From positions 1 through 16,694 of the forward strand of contig JAFTYS010000014.1 in assembly GCA_017461285.1 (NCBI GenBank): a stretch of DNA of 16,694 nt, in the 5' to 3' direction. Positions 1 to 7,181 of the stretch are shown in pieces (the first letter of the stretch is position 1; each line of letters begins with the position of its first letter). The notes beneath the pieces were generated by a model. That model had not been told where the DNA came from and did no database searches. It saw nothing but the letters and a program-made list of their open reading frames with translations. The DNA is from Bacteroidales bacterium (lineage in GTDB: Bacteria; Bacteroidota; Bacteroidia; Bacteroidales; UBA932). A program made the translations under genes and the position numbers.

Positions 1-1
1 C

Positions 2-700
2 GGAGAGGACAAGCCGATAGCTTCGGTCCTCTCCGACGAAATGGGCAAGCCCGCGTTCGTCGAGAACGACTCGCGTGCGATGACCTATGGAGAATACATC
101 TGCGGAGTAGCAAACAATGAGAGCAACATGCTCTTCATCAATATAGGATGGGGTCTCGGAATGGGAATGATCCTCGACGGCAAGCTCTCTTACGGAAAAT
201 CTGGATTCTCCGGAGAAGTAGGCCACTTCCCTATCCTGAACAACAACCAGATCTGCCACTGTGGCAAGACAGGATGTCTTGAGACAGGAGCCTCAGGATC
301 AGCCATCTACAGGATCTTCATGGAGAAGCTCAAGGAAGGAAGGACTTCAATGCTTTCAGAGAAGTACAACCGTGGCGAGAATATCCATATCGAGGAGATC
401 ATCGATGCCGTCCAGGAAGAAGACGTGCTCGCCATCGAGGTTATCGAAGAGATCGGAACGACCCTCGGAAGGGCCATCGCAGGTCTCATCAACATCTTCA
501 ATCCTGAGCTCATCGTGCTGGGAGGAAACGTTGCCGAGACAAAGGAGTACCTGCTGCTGCCTGTCAGAAGCGCCATCCAGAAGCACTCCCTCAACATCAT
601 CAACAGCGACACTACCATCAAGTTCTCGAAGCTGGGAGACAAGGCCGGAACCATCGGTTCCTGCATCCTCTCCCGCAGCAAGCTTCTGGGACTGCTGTAG
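2..700 (+). CDS. ROK-family protein (sugar kinase or ROK regulator), 5' end missing
   Basis: The frame is open from base 2, so the gene begins upstream of the window; the first ATG inside it (41) is internal. About 232 C-terminal residues are present. They show the ROK hallmarks: the END motif (VENDSRAMTYGE), whose Asp is the catalytic base in ROK kinases; a glycine-rich phosphate-binding stretch (NIGWGLGMGMILDG); and the zinc-binding signature GEVGHFP followed by CHCGKTGCLE. The ending NPELIVLGGNVAE is also typical. ROK proteins are either cytoplasmic sugar kinases (glucose, N-acetylmannosamine, fructose) or sugar-responsive repressors with an N-terminal winged helix. The N-terminus is outside the window, so the two cannot be told apart here. 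All visible kinase motifs are intact. The gene converges on the nucleotidase operon, with the 712-805 inverted repeat between them. Confidence 0.9.
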   Translation, partial: GEDKPIASVLSDEMGKPAFVENDSRAMTYGEYICGVANNESNMLFINIGWGLGMGMILDGKLSYGKSGFSGEVGHFPILNNNQICHCGKTGCLETGASGSAIYRIFMEKLKEGRTSMLSEKYNRGENIHIEEIIDAVQEEDVLAIEVIEEIGTTLGRAIAGLINIFNPELIVLGGNVAETKEYLLLPVRSAIQKHSLNIINSDTTIKFSKLGDKAGTIGSCILSRSKLLGLL

Positions 701-711
701 TACCTTATAAT

Positions 712-805
712 ACACAGAGTGGTCTGATAACAACGGTCCTTCCCACTTCGTGGGCCCCTTCCCTTTTCGGGAGCCAATGCCGTCTGTTATCAGACCACTC
801 TGTGT
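712..805. repeat. 94-nt Y-shaped inverted repeat between convergent genes
   Basis: The arms 712-732 and 785-805 are perfect 21-bp inverted repeats. With one bulged base (784) the stem continues as ACGG (733-736) pairing CCGT (780-783). The remaining loop holds two small hairpins: CCCAC/GTGGG (742-746/750-754) and TCCC/GGGA (760-763/769-772). The predicted fold is a long stem opening into two short arms. It lies 11 bp after the ROK stop and 14 bp from the nucleotidase stop, so it could serve as a bidirectional transcription end. There is no clean T-run, and it is far more elaborate than a normal terminator; it may be a dispersed palindromic element. Confidence 0.8.
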
Positions 806-819
806 CTTGTATAGAGATT

Positions 820-2565
820 CTACTTTACTGAGAAGAGAAGTTCCATATCGCGTGTCAAGGCTGCCTGGGCCTTCTTTTCTGGGATAAACCGCCACTGTCC
901 GATGACGCTTGCGTCACTGATGGTGGCGGAATCTATTTCGCCATGCTCCACCAGATAGTCGTAAAGGATGTTCCTGATCTCCGGATAATAGCCTGTCACC
1001 CTTTCATCAATACGGTCGGTGTCGATGCCGGCCTTCCTCATCAGCTCGCCGCCACCGCTCGCGCGATATGAAGTCATGGCCACCTTATACTCAGCAGACT
1101 CATCGAATGCCGAGCCGTCCGCGAGCGAGCGGATCATTATGCGCTCGCCGGACGGCTTGGTAACGTCTACATCATATATGAGGCCAGCTGCCGAGTCGAA
1201 ATTGTATGTAGGGGTTTCGAACGACCAGCGGCTCTGACCTGTGCGAGGGTCAGCCCTCTCGAAAATCTTCAGGACATGCTTCTGACCTGCATCGAGGGTA
1301 TTGATCCAGCCATCGTACGAATGCTCCAGGTAAGTCTTTATCTCTGCGCCCGTCATCTTCACTTCAAAAAGCTGGTTCTCAAAAGGATAGATAGTAAACA
1401 GGTCATTATAGACAAGGGTTCCGGCCTTGATATGTCCGTTGAATGTAAGAGGGGCTGCAAAGGAAATCTGAGCATCTGTCGCCTCAAGGCTCAGGGTATG
1501 GATCAGATTCAGATAGTCCGACATTCCGGCGTAGGCGTCACGTGTACGGAGGTCCGTGTTCAGACGGCCAACCTCCTTGAGGGTGAAGGCCTTCACAGCT
1601 TCATAGTCCTGACGGAAAAGAGCCTGCATCTCCTTGTCCACCTTGCTCTTGTCCAGGCGCATGAGACCGGCAGAAAGAGTCTTCTCCACCACCTTGCCGC
1701 CTTCCACCTTCAGAGTAACGGTTCCTGAGCCCAGCATGTTGCAATGGCTTCCCGCATTGATGAGGCAGATGCTGTCAGTCTGATGGACGACGGGACGATG
1801 GTCATGGGCACAGACCACGAAGTCGACTCCTTCAAGGCTCTTGAACAGGTCGAGTCCCTGGCTTTCCAGCTGCGAACCGTCTCCCCTGCCGGTTCCGGCA
1901 TGGACGGCAACAATCACGACGTCTGACTTCTCCTTCGCCCTGATGCGGTCCACGGTCTTCTGTGCGAAATCCGGAAGCAGCGACTCGAACTCCATTCCCG
2001 ACCAGAGCAGCGGCGACAGCCAGCTCTTTATATTAGGATTCGTGAAACCGATGACTGTGATGTTCAGGCCATGCCTCTTCAGGGTCACATACTCATCGAA
2101 ATAAGGCTTTCCATTGTCCGTACGGATGGCATTTGCAGCAAGGAAAGGCACATCCATCGTCTCGACCAGACGGTCATACACCGGATGTCCGGTCTCAATG
2201 TCATGGTTTCCGACCACTATGGCATCATATCCGACATGCTCCACCATGCGGGCGAAGATATGCTTCGACACAGTGTCCACATAATTGTAATAGTATGCGG
2301 CATTGTCTCCCTGGAGGCAGTCGCCGGCATCGAGCAGGATCACATTCTCCGCACCGTCAGCGACGCGGATGCTGTCGGCGTACCACGCGACAGACATCAG
2401 CGAGCCTGAAGTCCCCTCAGACACATAAAGGGAATCGAAATAATGTCCGTGGACATCGTTGGTCGTAAGAAGTCGGAAGGTGTATTCTCCGTCCTTCGGT
2501 CCGCATGCCGAGATCAGAAGCGCCAGGGCAGCGAAAAGGGATATAATGGTTCTATTCATATTCAT
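820..2565 (-). CDS. 5'-nucleotidase / 2',3'-cyclic phosphodiesterase-type lipoprotein
   Basis: The 581-aa protein has a lipoprotein signal peptide with a lipobox ending in Cys21 (LLISAC), so it is probably membrane-anchored on the periplasmic or outer face. The N-terminal metallophosphoesterase domain (about 30-300) carries the two-metal motifs in order: NDVHGH (36-41), GDCLQGDN (81-88), GNHD (119-122), the VHAG motif (H222) and AHDH (253-256). The C-terminal 5_nucleotid_C domain (about 330-550) includes FENQLF and YRASGGGE, the substrate-binding half of the UshA family. Such enzymes strip phosphate from nucleotides or UDP-sugars for salvage. The start overlaps the stop of the upstream gene as ATGA (2562-2565), indicating translational coupling. 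A second ATG two codons in (MNMN) is an equally possible start. The exact substrate cannot be read from the sequence. Confidence 0.93.
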   Translation of the reverse strand: MNMNRTIISLFAALALLISACGPKDGEYTFRLLTTNDVHGHYFDSLYVSEGTSGSLMSVAWYADSIRVADGAENVILLDAGDCLQGDNAAYYYNYVDTVSKHIFARMVEHVGYDAIVVGNHDIETGHPVYDRLVETMDVPFLAANAIRTDNGKPYFDEYVTLKRHGLNITVIGFTNPNIKSWLSPLLWSGMEFESLLPDFAQKTVDRIRAKEKSDVVIVAVHAGTGRGDGSQLESQGLDLFKSLEGVDFVVCAHDHRPVVHQTDSICLINAGSHCNMLGSGTVTLKVEGGKVVEKTLSAGLMRLDKSKVDKEMQALFRQDYEAVKAFTLKEVGRLNTDLRTRDAYAGMSDYLNLIHTLSLEATDAQISFAAPLTFNGHIKAGTLVYNDLFTIYPFENQLFEVKMTGAEIKTYLEHSYDGWINTLDAGQKHVLKIFERADPRTGQSRWSFETPTYNFDSAAGLIYDVDVTKPSGERIMIRSLADGSAFDESAEYKVAMTSYRASGGGELMRKAGIDTDRIDERVTGYYPEIRNILYDYLVEHGEIDSATISDASVIGQWRFIPEKKAQAALTRDMELLFSVK

Positions 2566-3692
2566 TTGAGCTTTTTGCTGACGCGGTCAAGATTGAAGTT
2601 CAGGCTCACCACCTGCTGGCAGCCCGAATAATGGGAACCATGGAAGTGGAAGAGGGCTCGGACCTTTATGTCCAGAAGGTCGCTGACGTATGGATTCCAG
2701 AAGACCTCGAACCTGTCGTACATGCCGAACCCTTCGCTCGAATCGTCATGGACACGATAGAAAGGGTCGCCGAAATACAGACGTGTTCCATATTTGTATC
2801 CGCCGGCATCGCAGTAATTGTAATAAGGCATCATATCGCGGCCATAGAACATGCTGTTGCGCACGCCTACATTCCATTTCCTGATCTCGACATCGAACTC
2901 GGCGCCGTAGGGACGGGTGTAATGTCCGATGTTCCTGCGGTCGTTCTGAAGGGCCTGAAGCCATCCGAGACGGAAGGAAAGTGTCTGGAAATCAGTCATC
3001 TTGTCGAAGTCAAAGCGTGCATACGGATTGGCCAGGATATTGTCCACGACTCCGCTTACTTCCGTGCATCCTGCGAAATGATAAACATATCCGGAATATC
3101 CCAATGTAAGGAAAGGAGCGATCTGTCCTTCGCCGCTTGAATAGATCATGAAACGCTCTCTCTGAGTCTGTCCGAACTGGCCCATCCAGTCGCATCCGAC
3201 CTCGAAATATGCTTTTGGAAGCTTGAACTTCACAAGAAGTCCTTCCAGGTTGTTGTCATAGAACTTCAGGGAATCGGAGAAGAAGGCTTCCGAATATCGT
3301 CCTTCACTCTTCTTGCGGGAAAAGATGCCGGCGTAAAGCTCCAGATCCATCTTTCCGCAGTCCTTCTCAAGCCTATAATATAAGGTAGGCTCGCGAAGAA
3401 CTTCCTTGGGCACAGCCATCTGCGCTCCAAAATCCTTCATCACGTCTATTCCGGCGATGATGCTGTGTCTTGTGCCCCTCTCCTTCTCGACAGAGAACCC
3501 TATCGAAGGGGTAAGGCGGGCGCCGAAGATGGTCATGGATTCTGAAAAGCTGCTTCTGTAGAACTCCCTGTTGTCGAAGTTCATGTCAAAGTCCGCTCCG
3601 TAGACCATCCTGACAGTCTCCTTCTGCTTTGCTTGCGCCAGGGTGGCAGCCATCAGGGCTGCCGCAAGGGCGCATATTATTCTGGTTTTCAT
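2562..3692 (-). CDS. Secreted or outer-membrane protein of unknown function
   Basis: I do not recognise a named family. The 376-aa product starts with a clear signal peptide (MKTRIICALAAALMAATLAQA, cleavage near residue 21). The rest is rich in aromatic residues and in alternating polar/hydrophobic strands (for example YEVGC-like, LTLGYSGYVYHF, NVGVRNSMFYGRD), which suggests a beta-barrel or beta-rich envelope protein. It lacks the classic C-terminal aromatic residue, so barrel insertion is only an inference. It is the first gene of an operon with the 5'-nucleotidase, sharing the ATGA overlap at 2562-2565. An attractive but unproven reading is that it is the pore or surface partner of the nucleotidase. 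A TACCTTTG promoter box lies 23 bp upstream. Confidence 0.85.
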   Translation of the reverse strand: MKTRIICALAAALMAATLAQAKQKETVRMVYGADFDMNFDNREFYRSSFSESMTIFGARLTPSIGFSVEKERGTRHSIIAGIDVMKDFGAQMAVPKEVLREPTLYYRLEKDCGKMDLELYAGIFSRKKSEGRYSEAFFSDSLKFYDNNLEGLLVKFKLPKAYFEVGCDWMGQFGQTQRERFMIYSSGEGQIAPFLTLGYSGYVYHFAGCTEVSGVVDNILANPYARFDFDKMTDFQTLSFRLGWLQALQNDRRNIGHYTRPYGAEFDVEIRKWNVGVRNSMFYGRDMMPYYNYCDAGGYKYGTRLYFGDPFYRVHDDSSEGFGMYDRFEVFWNPYVSDLLDIKVRALFHFHGSHYSGCQQVVSLNFNLDRVSKKLK

Positions 3693-3714
3693 CGGTCAAG
3701 TCTTTAAAATCGTC

Positions 3715-3722
3715 CAAAGGTA
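3715..3722 (-). promoter_or_regulatory. -7 box of the secreted-protein/nucleotidase operon
   Basis: On the minus strand the bases read TACCTTTG, matching the Bacteroidota -7 consensus TAnnTTTG. The expected transcript start is about 15 nt before the ATG at 3692. The -33 position offers only TTC or TCA in place of TTG, and it falls inside the SERSEES-type repeat. Confidence 0.6.
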
Positions 3723-3734
3723 ATATTTTTAGTT

Positions 3735-3766
3735 GTCATTCTGAACGAAGTGAAGAATCTTTAGAG
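3735..3766 (+). repeat. Dispersed SERSEES-type intergenic repeat
   Basis: The stretch begins GTCATTCTGAACGAAGTGAA and goes on through GAATCTTTAGAG. Translated in frame it gives CHSERSEESLE, the well-known spurious peptide produced by an intergenic repeat found in many bacterial genomes, Bacteroidota included. It lies in the divergent region between the secreted-protein operon and the GSCFA gene, and its left edge reaches the -33 region of the minus-strand promoter. Identification is from memory of the repeat. Confidence 0.7.
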
Positions 3767-3831
3767 ATTTTTGGTGACCGGCGACGCTACTTTATTGTAA
3801 TACACTGGTGCTTAACACGTTAATGAAACAC

Positions 3832-3873
3832 GCTGTCGCCAGTCCCCCTAAAAACAGGGGGACTGGCGACAGC
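3832..3873. repeat. REP-like palindrome, 18-bp perfect arms, 6-nt loop
   Basis: The arms GCTGTCGCCAGTCCCCCT (3832-3849) and 3856-3873 are perfectly complementary around the loop AAAAAC. The outer CTGTCG/CGACAG bases and the 6-nt loop match the palindromes around the RAYT gene at 11.6-13.0 kb, while the inner stem differs (CCAGTCCCCCT against TCTGAGTGCAA). It sits between two divergent genes, where no terminator is needed, and no T-run follows. That favours a REP element over a terminator. Confidence 0.75.
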
Positions 3874-3953
3874 AGCAATTAGATAACATATTAATATTCA
3901 GGTTATTAACTTAATGTTTCTGTCGTCGGTCAAAACAAGGAAACATTCAAGAG

Positions 3954-3984
3954 TTGGTTTGGTGGAGGAATTTATGTAAGTTTG
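3954..3984 (+). promoter_or_regulatory. Promoter of the GSCFA gene, probably leaderless
   Basis: TTG (3954-3956), a 20-nt gap and TAAGTTTG (3977-3984) fit the Bacteroidota sigma consensus. The ATG at 3989 begins only four bases after the box, where transcription would be expected to start. The mRNA may therefore be leaderless or nearly so. Confidence 0.7.
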
Positions 3985-3988
3985 CAGT

Positions 3989-4876
3989 ATGTTGAAACTA
4001 CAGACACCGGTGACCGACCTGGAGTGTAAGGTCGGGATTTCATATAAGGACAGGATAATGATGCTGGGAAGCTGCTTCTCGGACAGCATCGGCCGTCAGC
4101 TTGCAGACTTCGGATTCGACGTCTGCGTGAACCCGTTCGGAACCCTGTACAACCCCGTTTCCATACTGCAGAGCATAGAAATGCTGGCAGGAAGCCGCAT
4201 GTTCGGACCGGAAGACTGCGTACAGATAGGCGCCGGTGACGGACGCTGGTGTTCGTTCTCCCATCACACTTCGTTCGCCAGGGCGTCCGAGGAAGAATTC
4301 CTCGCGGACGCCAACGAAGCCCTCGCAGCAGCGAGGGAACGCTTCGTTTCCTGCAACAAGATCATCATTACTCTGGGAACGGCATGGTGTTTCAGGAATG
4401 TCGCTTCAGGCGCCGTGGTTTCAAACTGTCTGAAAAGACCTGCTGCAGAATTCGTCAGGGAAAGGCTCTCGTCAGCGGAAGTGACTGAAACGCTTCGCAG
4501 GATAGCCGAGCTCTGCCCCGGCAAGCAGTTCATCTTCACAGTCAGCCCGATACGCCACTTCAAGGACGGCGCCCACGGCAATCAGATCAGCAAATCCGCC
4601 CTGCTTCTGGGCATCGATGACTTCCTCTGCGGCTGTCCTGTCGACCTCAGCATGGACCCTTTCTACCCAGCCGACTACTTCCATGCCTACGAAATCATGA
4701 TGGACGAGCTTCGTGACTACCGCTTCTATGCGGAAGACATGTGCCACCCTTCACAGCAGGCCGTGGACTATATCCGCGAACGTTTCCTCGACTGGGCCCT
4801 CCCCTCTTCCGAGCGTCAGGCCCTCGAAGAAAACATCCGCCGCTTCAGACATTCCCAGCACCGTTCATCCCACTGA
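3989..4876 (+). CDS. GSCFA-domain protein, SGNH-hydrolase-like
   Basis: The 295-aa protein carries the motif that names the family as GSCFS at residues 27-31 (MMLGSCFSDSIGRQL), followed by NPFGTLYNP. Further typical blocks are IITLGTAWCF, FTVSPIRHFKDG and, near the end, DMCHPSQQAVDYI. The GSC serine and the D-x-x-H pattern in DMCHPS resemble the catalytic layout of GDSL/SGNH esterases, so a carbohydrate- or lipid-ester hydrolase role is plausible. The family's function is not well established. No signal peptide is visible, so the protein is probably cytoplasmic. It is a single gene with its own promoter, and the start at 3989 is fixed by the promoter box just before it. Confidence 0.9.
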   Translation: MLKLQTPVTDLECKVGISYKDRIMMLGSCFSDSIGRQLADFGFDVCVNPFGTLYNPVSILQSIEMLAGSRMFGPEDCVQIGAGDGRWCSFSHHTSFARASEEEFLADANEALAAARERFVSCNKIIITLGTAWCFRNVASGAVVSNCLKRPAAEFVRERLSSAEVTETLRRIAELCPGKQFIFTVSPIRHFKDGAHGNQISKSALLLGIDDFLCGCPVDLSMDPFYPADYFHAYEIMMDELRDYRFYAEDMCHPSQQAVDYIRERFLDWALPSSERQALEENIRRFRHSQHRSSH

Positions 4877-4966
4877 CCCAGTTCCCCTTTAGCGGCACGC
4901 ATTCTTTATAAATAGCGACATATCAAACGATTACGCTTTTCTTATAAAAAATAATCAATAAAAGTA

Positions 4967-4996
4967 TTGCAGATTAAAAAATCATTGCTACCTTTG
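4967..4996 (+). promoter_or_regulatory. Promoter of the ABC/GntR operon
   Basis: TTG (4967-4969), a 19-nt AT-rich gap and TACCTTTG (4989-4996) match the Bacteroidota consensus. Transcription should start around 5000-5003, inside the adjacent palindrome, leaving a leader of about 60 nt before the ATG at 5065. Confidence 0.75.
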
Positions 4997-4997
4997 C

Positions 4998-5021
4998 GGT
5001 GTACTAGTTTACTAACACACC
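4998..5021. promoter_or_regulatory. 24-bp palindromic operator, probable GntR (YtrA-type) site
   Basis: The half-sites GGTGT (4998-5002) and TAGT (5005-5008) are mirrored by ACTA (5011-5014) and ACACC (5017-5021). That makes 18 of 24 bases palindromic, with 2-bp unpaired steps. The site begins one base after the -7 box and covers the expected transcription start, a classic repressor position. The operon's last gene encodes a GntR protein of the YtrA type, whose known operators are also GTGTACTA-like palindromes. Assignment to that regulator is an inference. Confidence 0.75.
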
Positions 5022-5064
5022 AAAGCAAACACAACACAAATAGACACTTTAAAGGTATAAAGCA

Positions 5065-5892
5065 ATGATCACAATCAAAGACCTAGGGTTCTCATACGGC
5101 GAAAAAGCCGTCCTGAAGAACATCACGATGAATCTGGAAGAAGGCAGGATCTATGGCCTTCTCGGAGAAAACGGAGTCGGAAAGACGACTCTCCTCACCC
5201 TGCTCTGCGGCCTGAAGAAGCCTCAGACAGGAACGATCGGCACAGACGGAAGGAATCCGTACGACCGCGAACCGTCCCTGCTCAGCGAGCAGTACTACCT
5301 CAGCGACGAAGTTCCCCCTATGAACATGAAGGCTGTGGATTATGCGAAGAACTACGGCAAGTTCTGGGAAGGATTCGACATGGACAAGTTCATCGAAGTC
5401 ATGGGAGTATTCGAGAATGACCCACAGCAGAAGATGACCCACATGTCATTCGGCCAGCTCAAGAAGACCTACATCTCCTTCGCGCTAGCATGCAACCCAA
5501 AGTATCTTTTCATGGACGAACCGACCAACGGCCTCGACATCCCTTCAAAGGCCCAGTTCCGCAAGGCTGTGACGAAGTACACCCGCGAAGACTCGGTGAT
5601 CCTCATCTCGACCCACCAGGTTCGCGACCTCGAGAACATAATCGACCCGATCATCATCCTCGACCGCCAGGACGTTCTCCTGAACGCAACGCTGGAGGAG
5701 ATTTCCGAGAAGCTTTACTTCGACTACTCTTCTGAAAGGATAGAGGACGCACTCTACAGCGAGATGATCCCTGGCGGAAACATCCAGGTCTGCCTCAACC
5801 AGAGCGGAGAAGACAGCAAGGTCAACATCGAGGCACTCTTCAACACCGTGCACCAGCACAAGGAACTTATAAAAGGAATCTTTAACAAATAG
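5065..5892 (+). CDS. ABC transporter ATP-binding protein
   Basis: The 275-aa ATPase has Walker A GENGVGKTT (34-42), a Q-loop near Q76, an altered signature MSFGQ (127-131, in place of LSGGQ), Walker B YLFMDEPTNGLD (147-158) and the H-loop His184 (STHQ). The first 200 residues form the ATPase core. The last 75 form an extension typical of ATPases paired with ABC-2-like membrane proteins. It is the first gene of a three-gene operon; the next start is 5 nt downstream. Similar ytrA/ytrB-type loci in Firmicutes respond to cell-envelope stress, but the substrate of this one is unknown. The operon is probably repressed by its own GntR protein through the palindrome at 4998-5021. Confidence 0.93.
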   Translation: MITIKDLGFSYGEKAVLKNITMNLEEGRIYGLLGENGVGKTTLLTLLCGLKKPQTGTIGTDGRNPYDREPSLLSEQYYLSDEVPPMNMKAVDYAKNYGKFWEGFDMDKFIEVMGVFENDPQQKMTHMSFGQLKKTYISFALACNPKYLFMDEPTNGLDIPSKAQFRKAVTKYTREDSVILISTHQVRDLENIIDPIIILDRQDVLLNATLEEISEKLYFDYSSERIEDALYSEMIPGGNIQVCLNQSGEDSKVNIEALFNTVHQHKELIKGIFNK

Positions 5893-5897
5893 CAATC

Positions 5898-6782
5898 ATG
5901 AAAAACGACATATTCAACTTCCGCAGATTCGGAAAATACTTCACGACAGACATCAGGACCTGCTGGGCGAACTTCGGCCTCAGCCTGCTGACCATATCAC
6001 TCCTCTTCCCTACCGTCCTATACATTGTGACGACGGCTTTCAACCTCATCCTCAGATCAAGCTGGGACGGACCGGACATGGGAATCAGGGTGTTCGTATT
6101 CGCCGTGGCCATGTTCTGCCTTGTAGTCACAATGCCGGTGAAATGCTACGGACGCATCACTGAAAAGCAGTACGGATCCTTCTGGCTGACCCTCCCCGCT
6201 TCCAGACTGGAGAAGTTCGTCAGCATGTTCATAATGACATGCATCATCGTTCCGATAACCGGAACAGTCCTCTATCTCGGAGCTGACGCCCTTATCTGCA
6301 CCCTCGACCACACATGCGGCAGAAACCTCGTCGCAGGAGGAATGGAGCTGCTCAGGCACATGTCAGACCTGCAGGAATTCACGATGAACCTTGGCGAAGA
6401 GTCGCTGACAGTCGAGAACGCCACTGTGGCTCAGGAACTCGTGAGACAGATAAACTCCCCATGGCTTTACGTGGACGATTTCTTTGGAATCACACTTCCG
6501 TTCCTGCTCGGAGCAGTCTTCTTCAAGAACGGAAAGACCGTGAAGACCTTCCTTGCAATCTTCGCATTCAGCATGGCGACAAGCATTATCATGTCCCCAT
6601 TCTTGGCGGACTGGGCATCGGAAATCGTAACCAACGCAAACAATGACCCTCAGACTGTCATCAGCATGTTCAGCCATGGAATATTCAAGCATCTTGCGCT
6701 CATAGACACGATTACCGACACTATTGTAAACCTCGCCCTTCTTGTGGGAATATGGTTCAGGATCAAGACCTTAAAGCACTAG
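5898..6782 (+). CDS. ABC transporter membrane protein, about six TM segments
   Basis: The 294-aa hydrophobic protein shows membrane segments near residues 20-48, 58-77, 107-132, 192-212, 218-240 and 262-290. A longer polar stretch (about 135-190) between the third and fourth segments could be an extracytoplasmic loop. Layout and size resemble ABC-2-type permeases of YtrA-regulated loci, although no named motif was recognised. It follows the ATPase after 5 nt and precedes the GntR gene by 4 nt, so the three are surely co-transcribed and ATPase and permease very likely form one exporter or membrane-stress complex. Coupling residues cannot be identified by eye. Confidence 0.85.
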   Translation: MKNDIFNFRRFGKYFTTDIRTCWANFGLSLLTISLLFPTVLYIVTTAFNLILRSSWDGPDMGIRVFVFAVAMFCLVVTMPVKCYGRITEKQYGSFWLTLPASRLEKFVSMFIMTCIIVPITGTVLYLGADALICTLDHTCGRNLVAGGMELLRHMSDLQEFTMNLGEESLTVENATVAQELVRQINSPWLYVDDFFGITLPFLLGAVFFKNGKTVKTFLAIFAFSMATSIIMSPFLADWASEIVTNANNDPQTVISMFSHGIFKHLALIDTITDTIVNLALLVGIWFRIKTLKH

Positions 6783-6786
6783 GATC

Positions 6787-7125
6787 ATGGAATTCAACAG
6801 CAACAAATCAATATATCTTCAGATCTGCGACGCGATATGCGAGCAGATCCTGAGCGGGACGCTGGGGCCGGACGAGCGCATACCTTCGGTGCGCGAGTAC
6901 GGCGCGGAGATCGGTGTGAATCCCAACACGATCATGCGTTCATACGAGAAGCTGACAGCTGACGGAATCATCTACAACAAACGCGGAATCGGATACTTCA
7001 TCAGCCCGGATGCAAGGGAGACCGTGCTCGAAGCCCAGAGGAAGGAATTCATGGAAGAAGAACTGCCTCAGATCCTGCGCCGCATGAAACTTCTAGGCAT
7101 CGACCCGTCAGTGCTTGTAGGTTAA
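6787..7125 (+). CDS. GntR-family transcriptional regulator, YtrA type
   Basis: The 112-aa protein has the GntR winged helix-turn-helix at residues 10-75: IYLQICDAICEQIL, then RIPSVREYGAEIGVNPNTIM and the wing IIYNKRGIGYFI. The short C-terminal tail (about 35 residues, ending in ILRRMKLLGIDPSVL) is a two-helix dimerisation segment, as in the YtrA subfamily, rather than a ligand-binding domain. YtrA regulators usually control an ABC transporter encoded with them. Here the gene is the last of the operon and a 24-bp palindrome overlaps the operon's transcription start, so negative autoregulation is likely. The inducer is unknown. Confidence 0.93.
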   Translation: MEFNSNKSIYLQICDAICEQILSGTLGPDERIPSVREYGAEIGVNPNTIMRSYEKLTADGIIYNKRGIGYFISPDARETVLEAQRKEFMEEELPQILRRMKLLGIDPSVLVG

Positions 7126-7144
7126 AAGAAAATTAGTACATTTG
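7115..7144 (+). promoter_or_regulatory. Promoter of the small lipoprotein gene
   Basis: TTG (7115-7117), a 19-nt gap and TACATTTG (7137-7144) match the Bacteroidota consensus with the same spacing as the ABC operon promoter. The -33 triplet lies within the end of the GntR gene. The leader to the ATG at 7182 would be about 30 nt. Confidence 0.7.
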
Positions 7145-7181
7145 CAGGTACTGAAACCTGAGCCGGCTAAAGAACCGGAAA

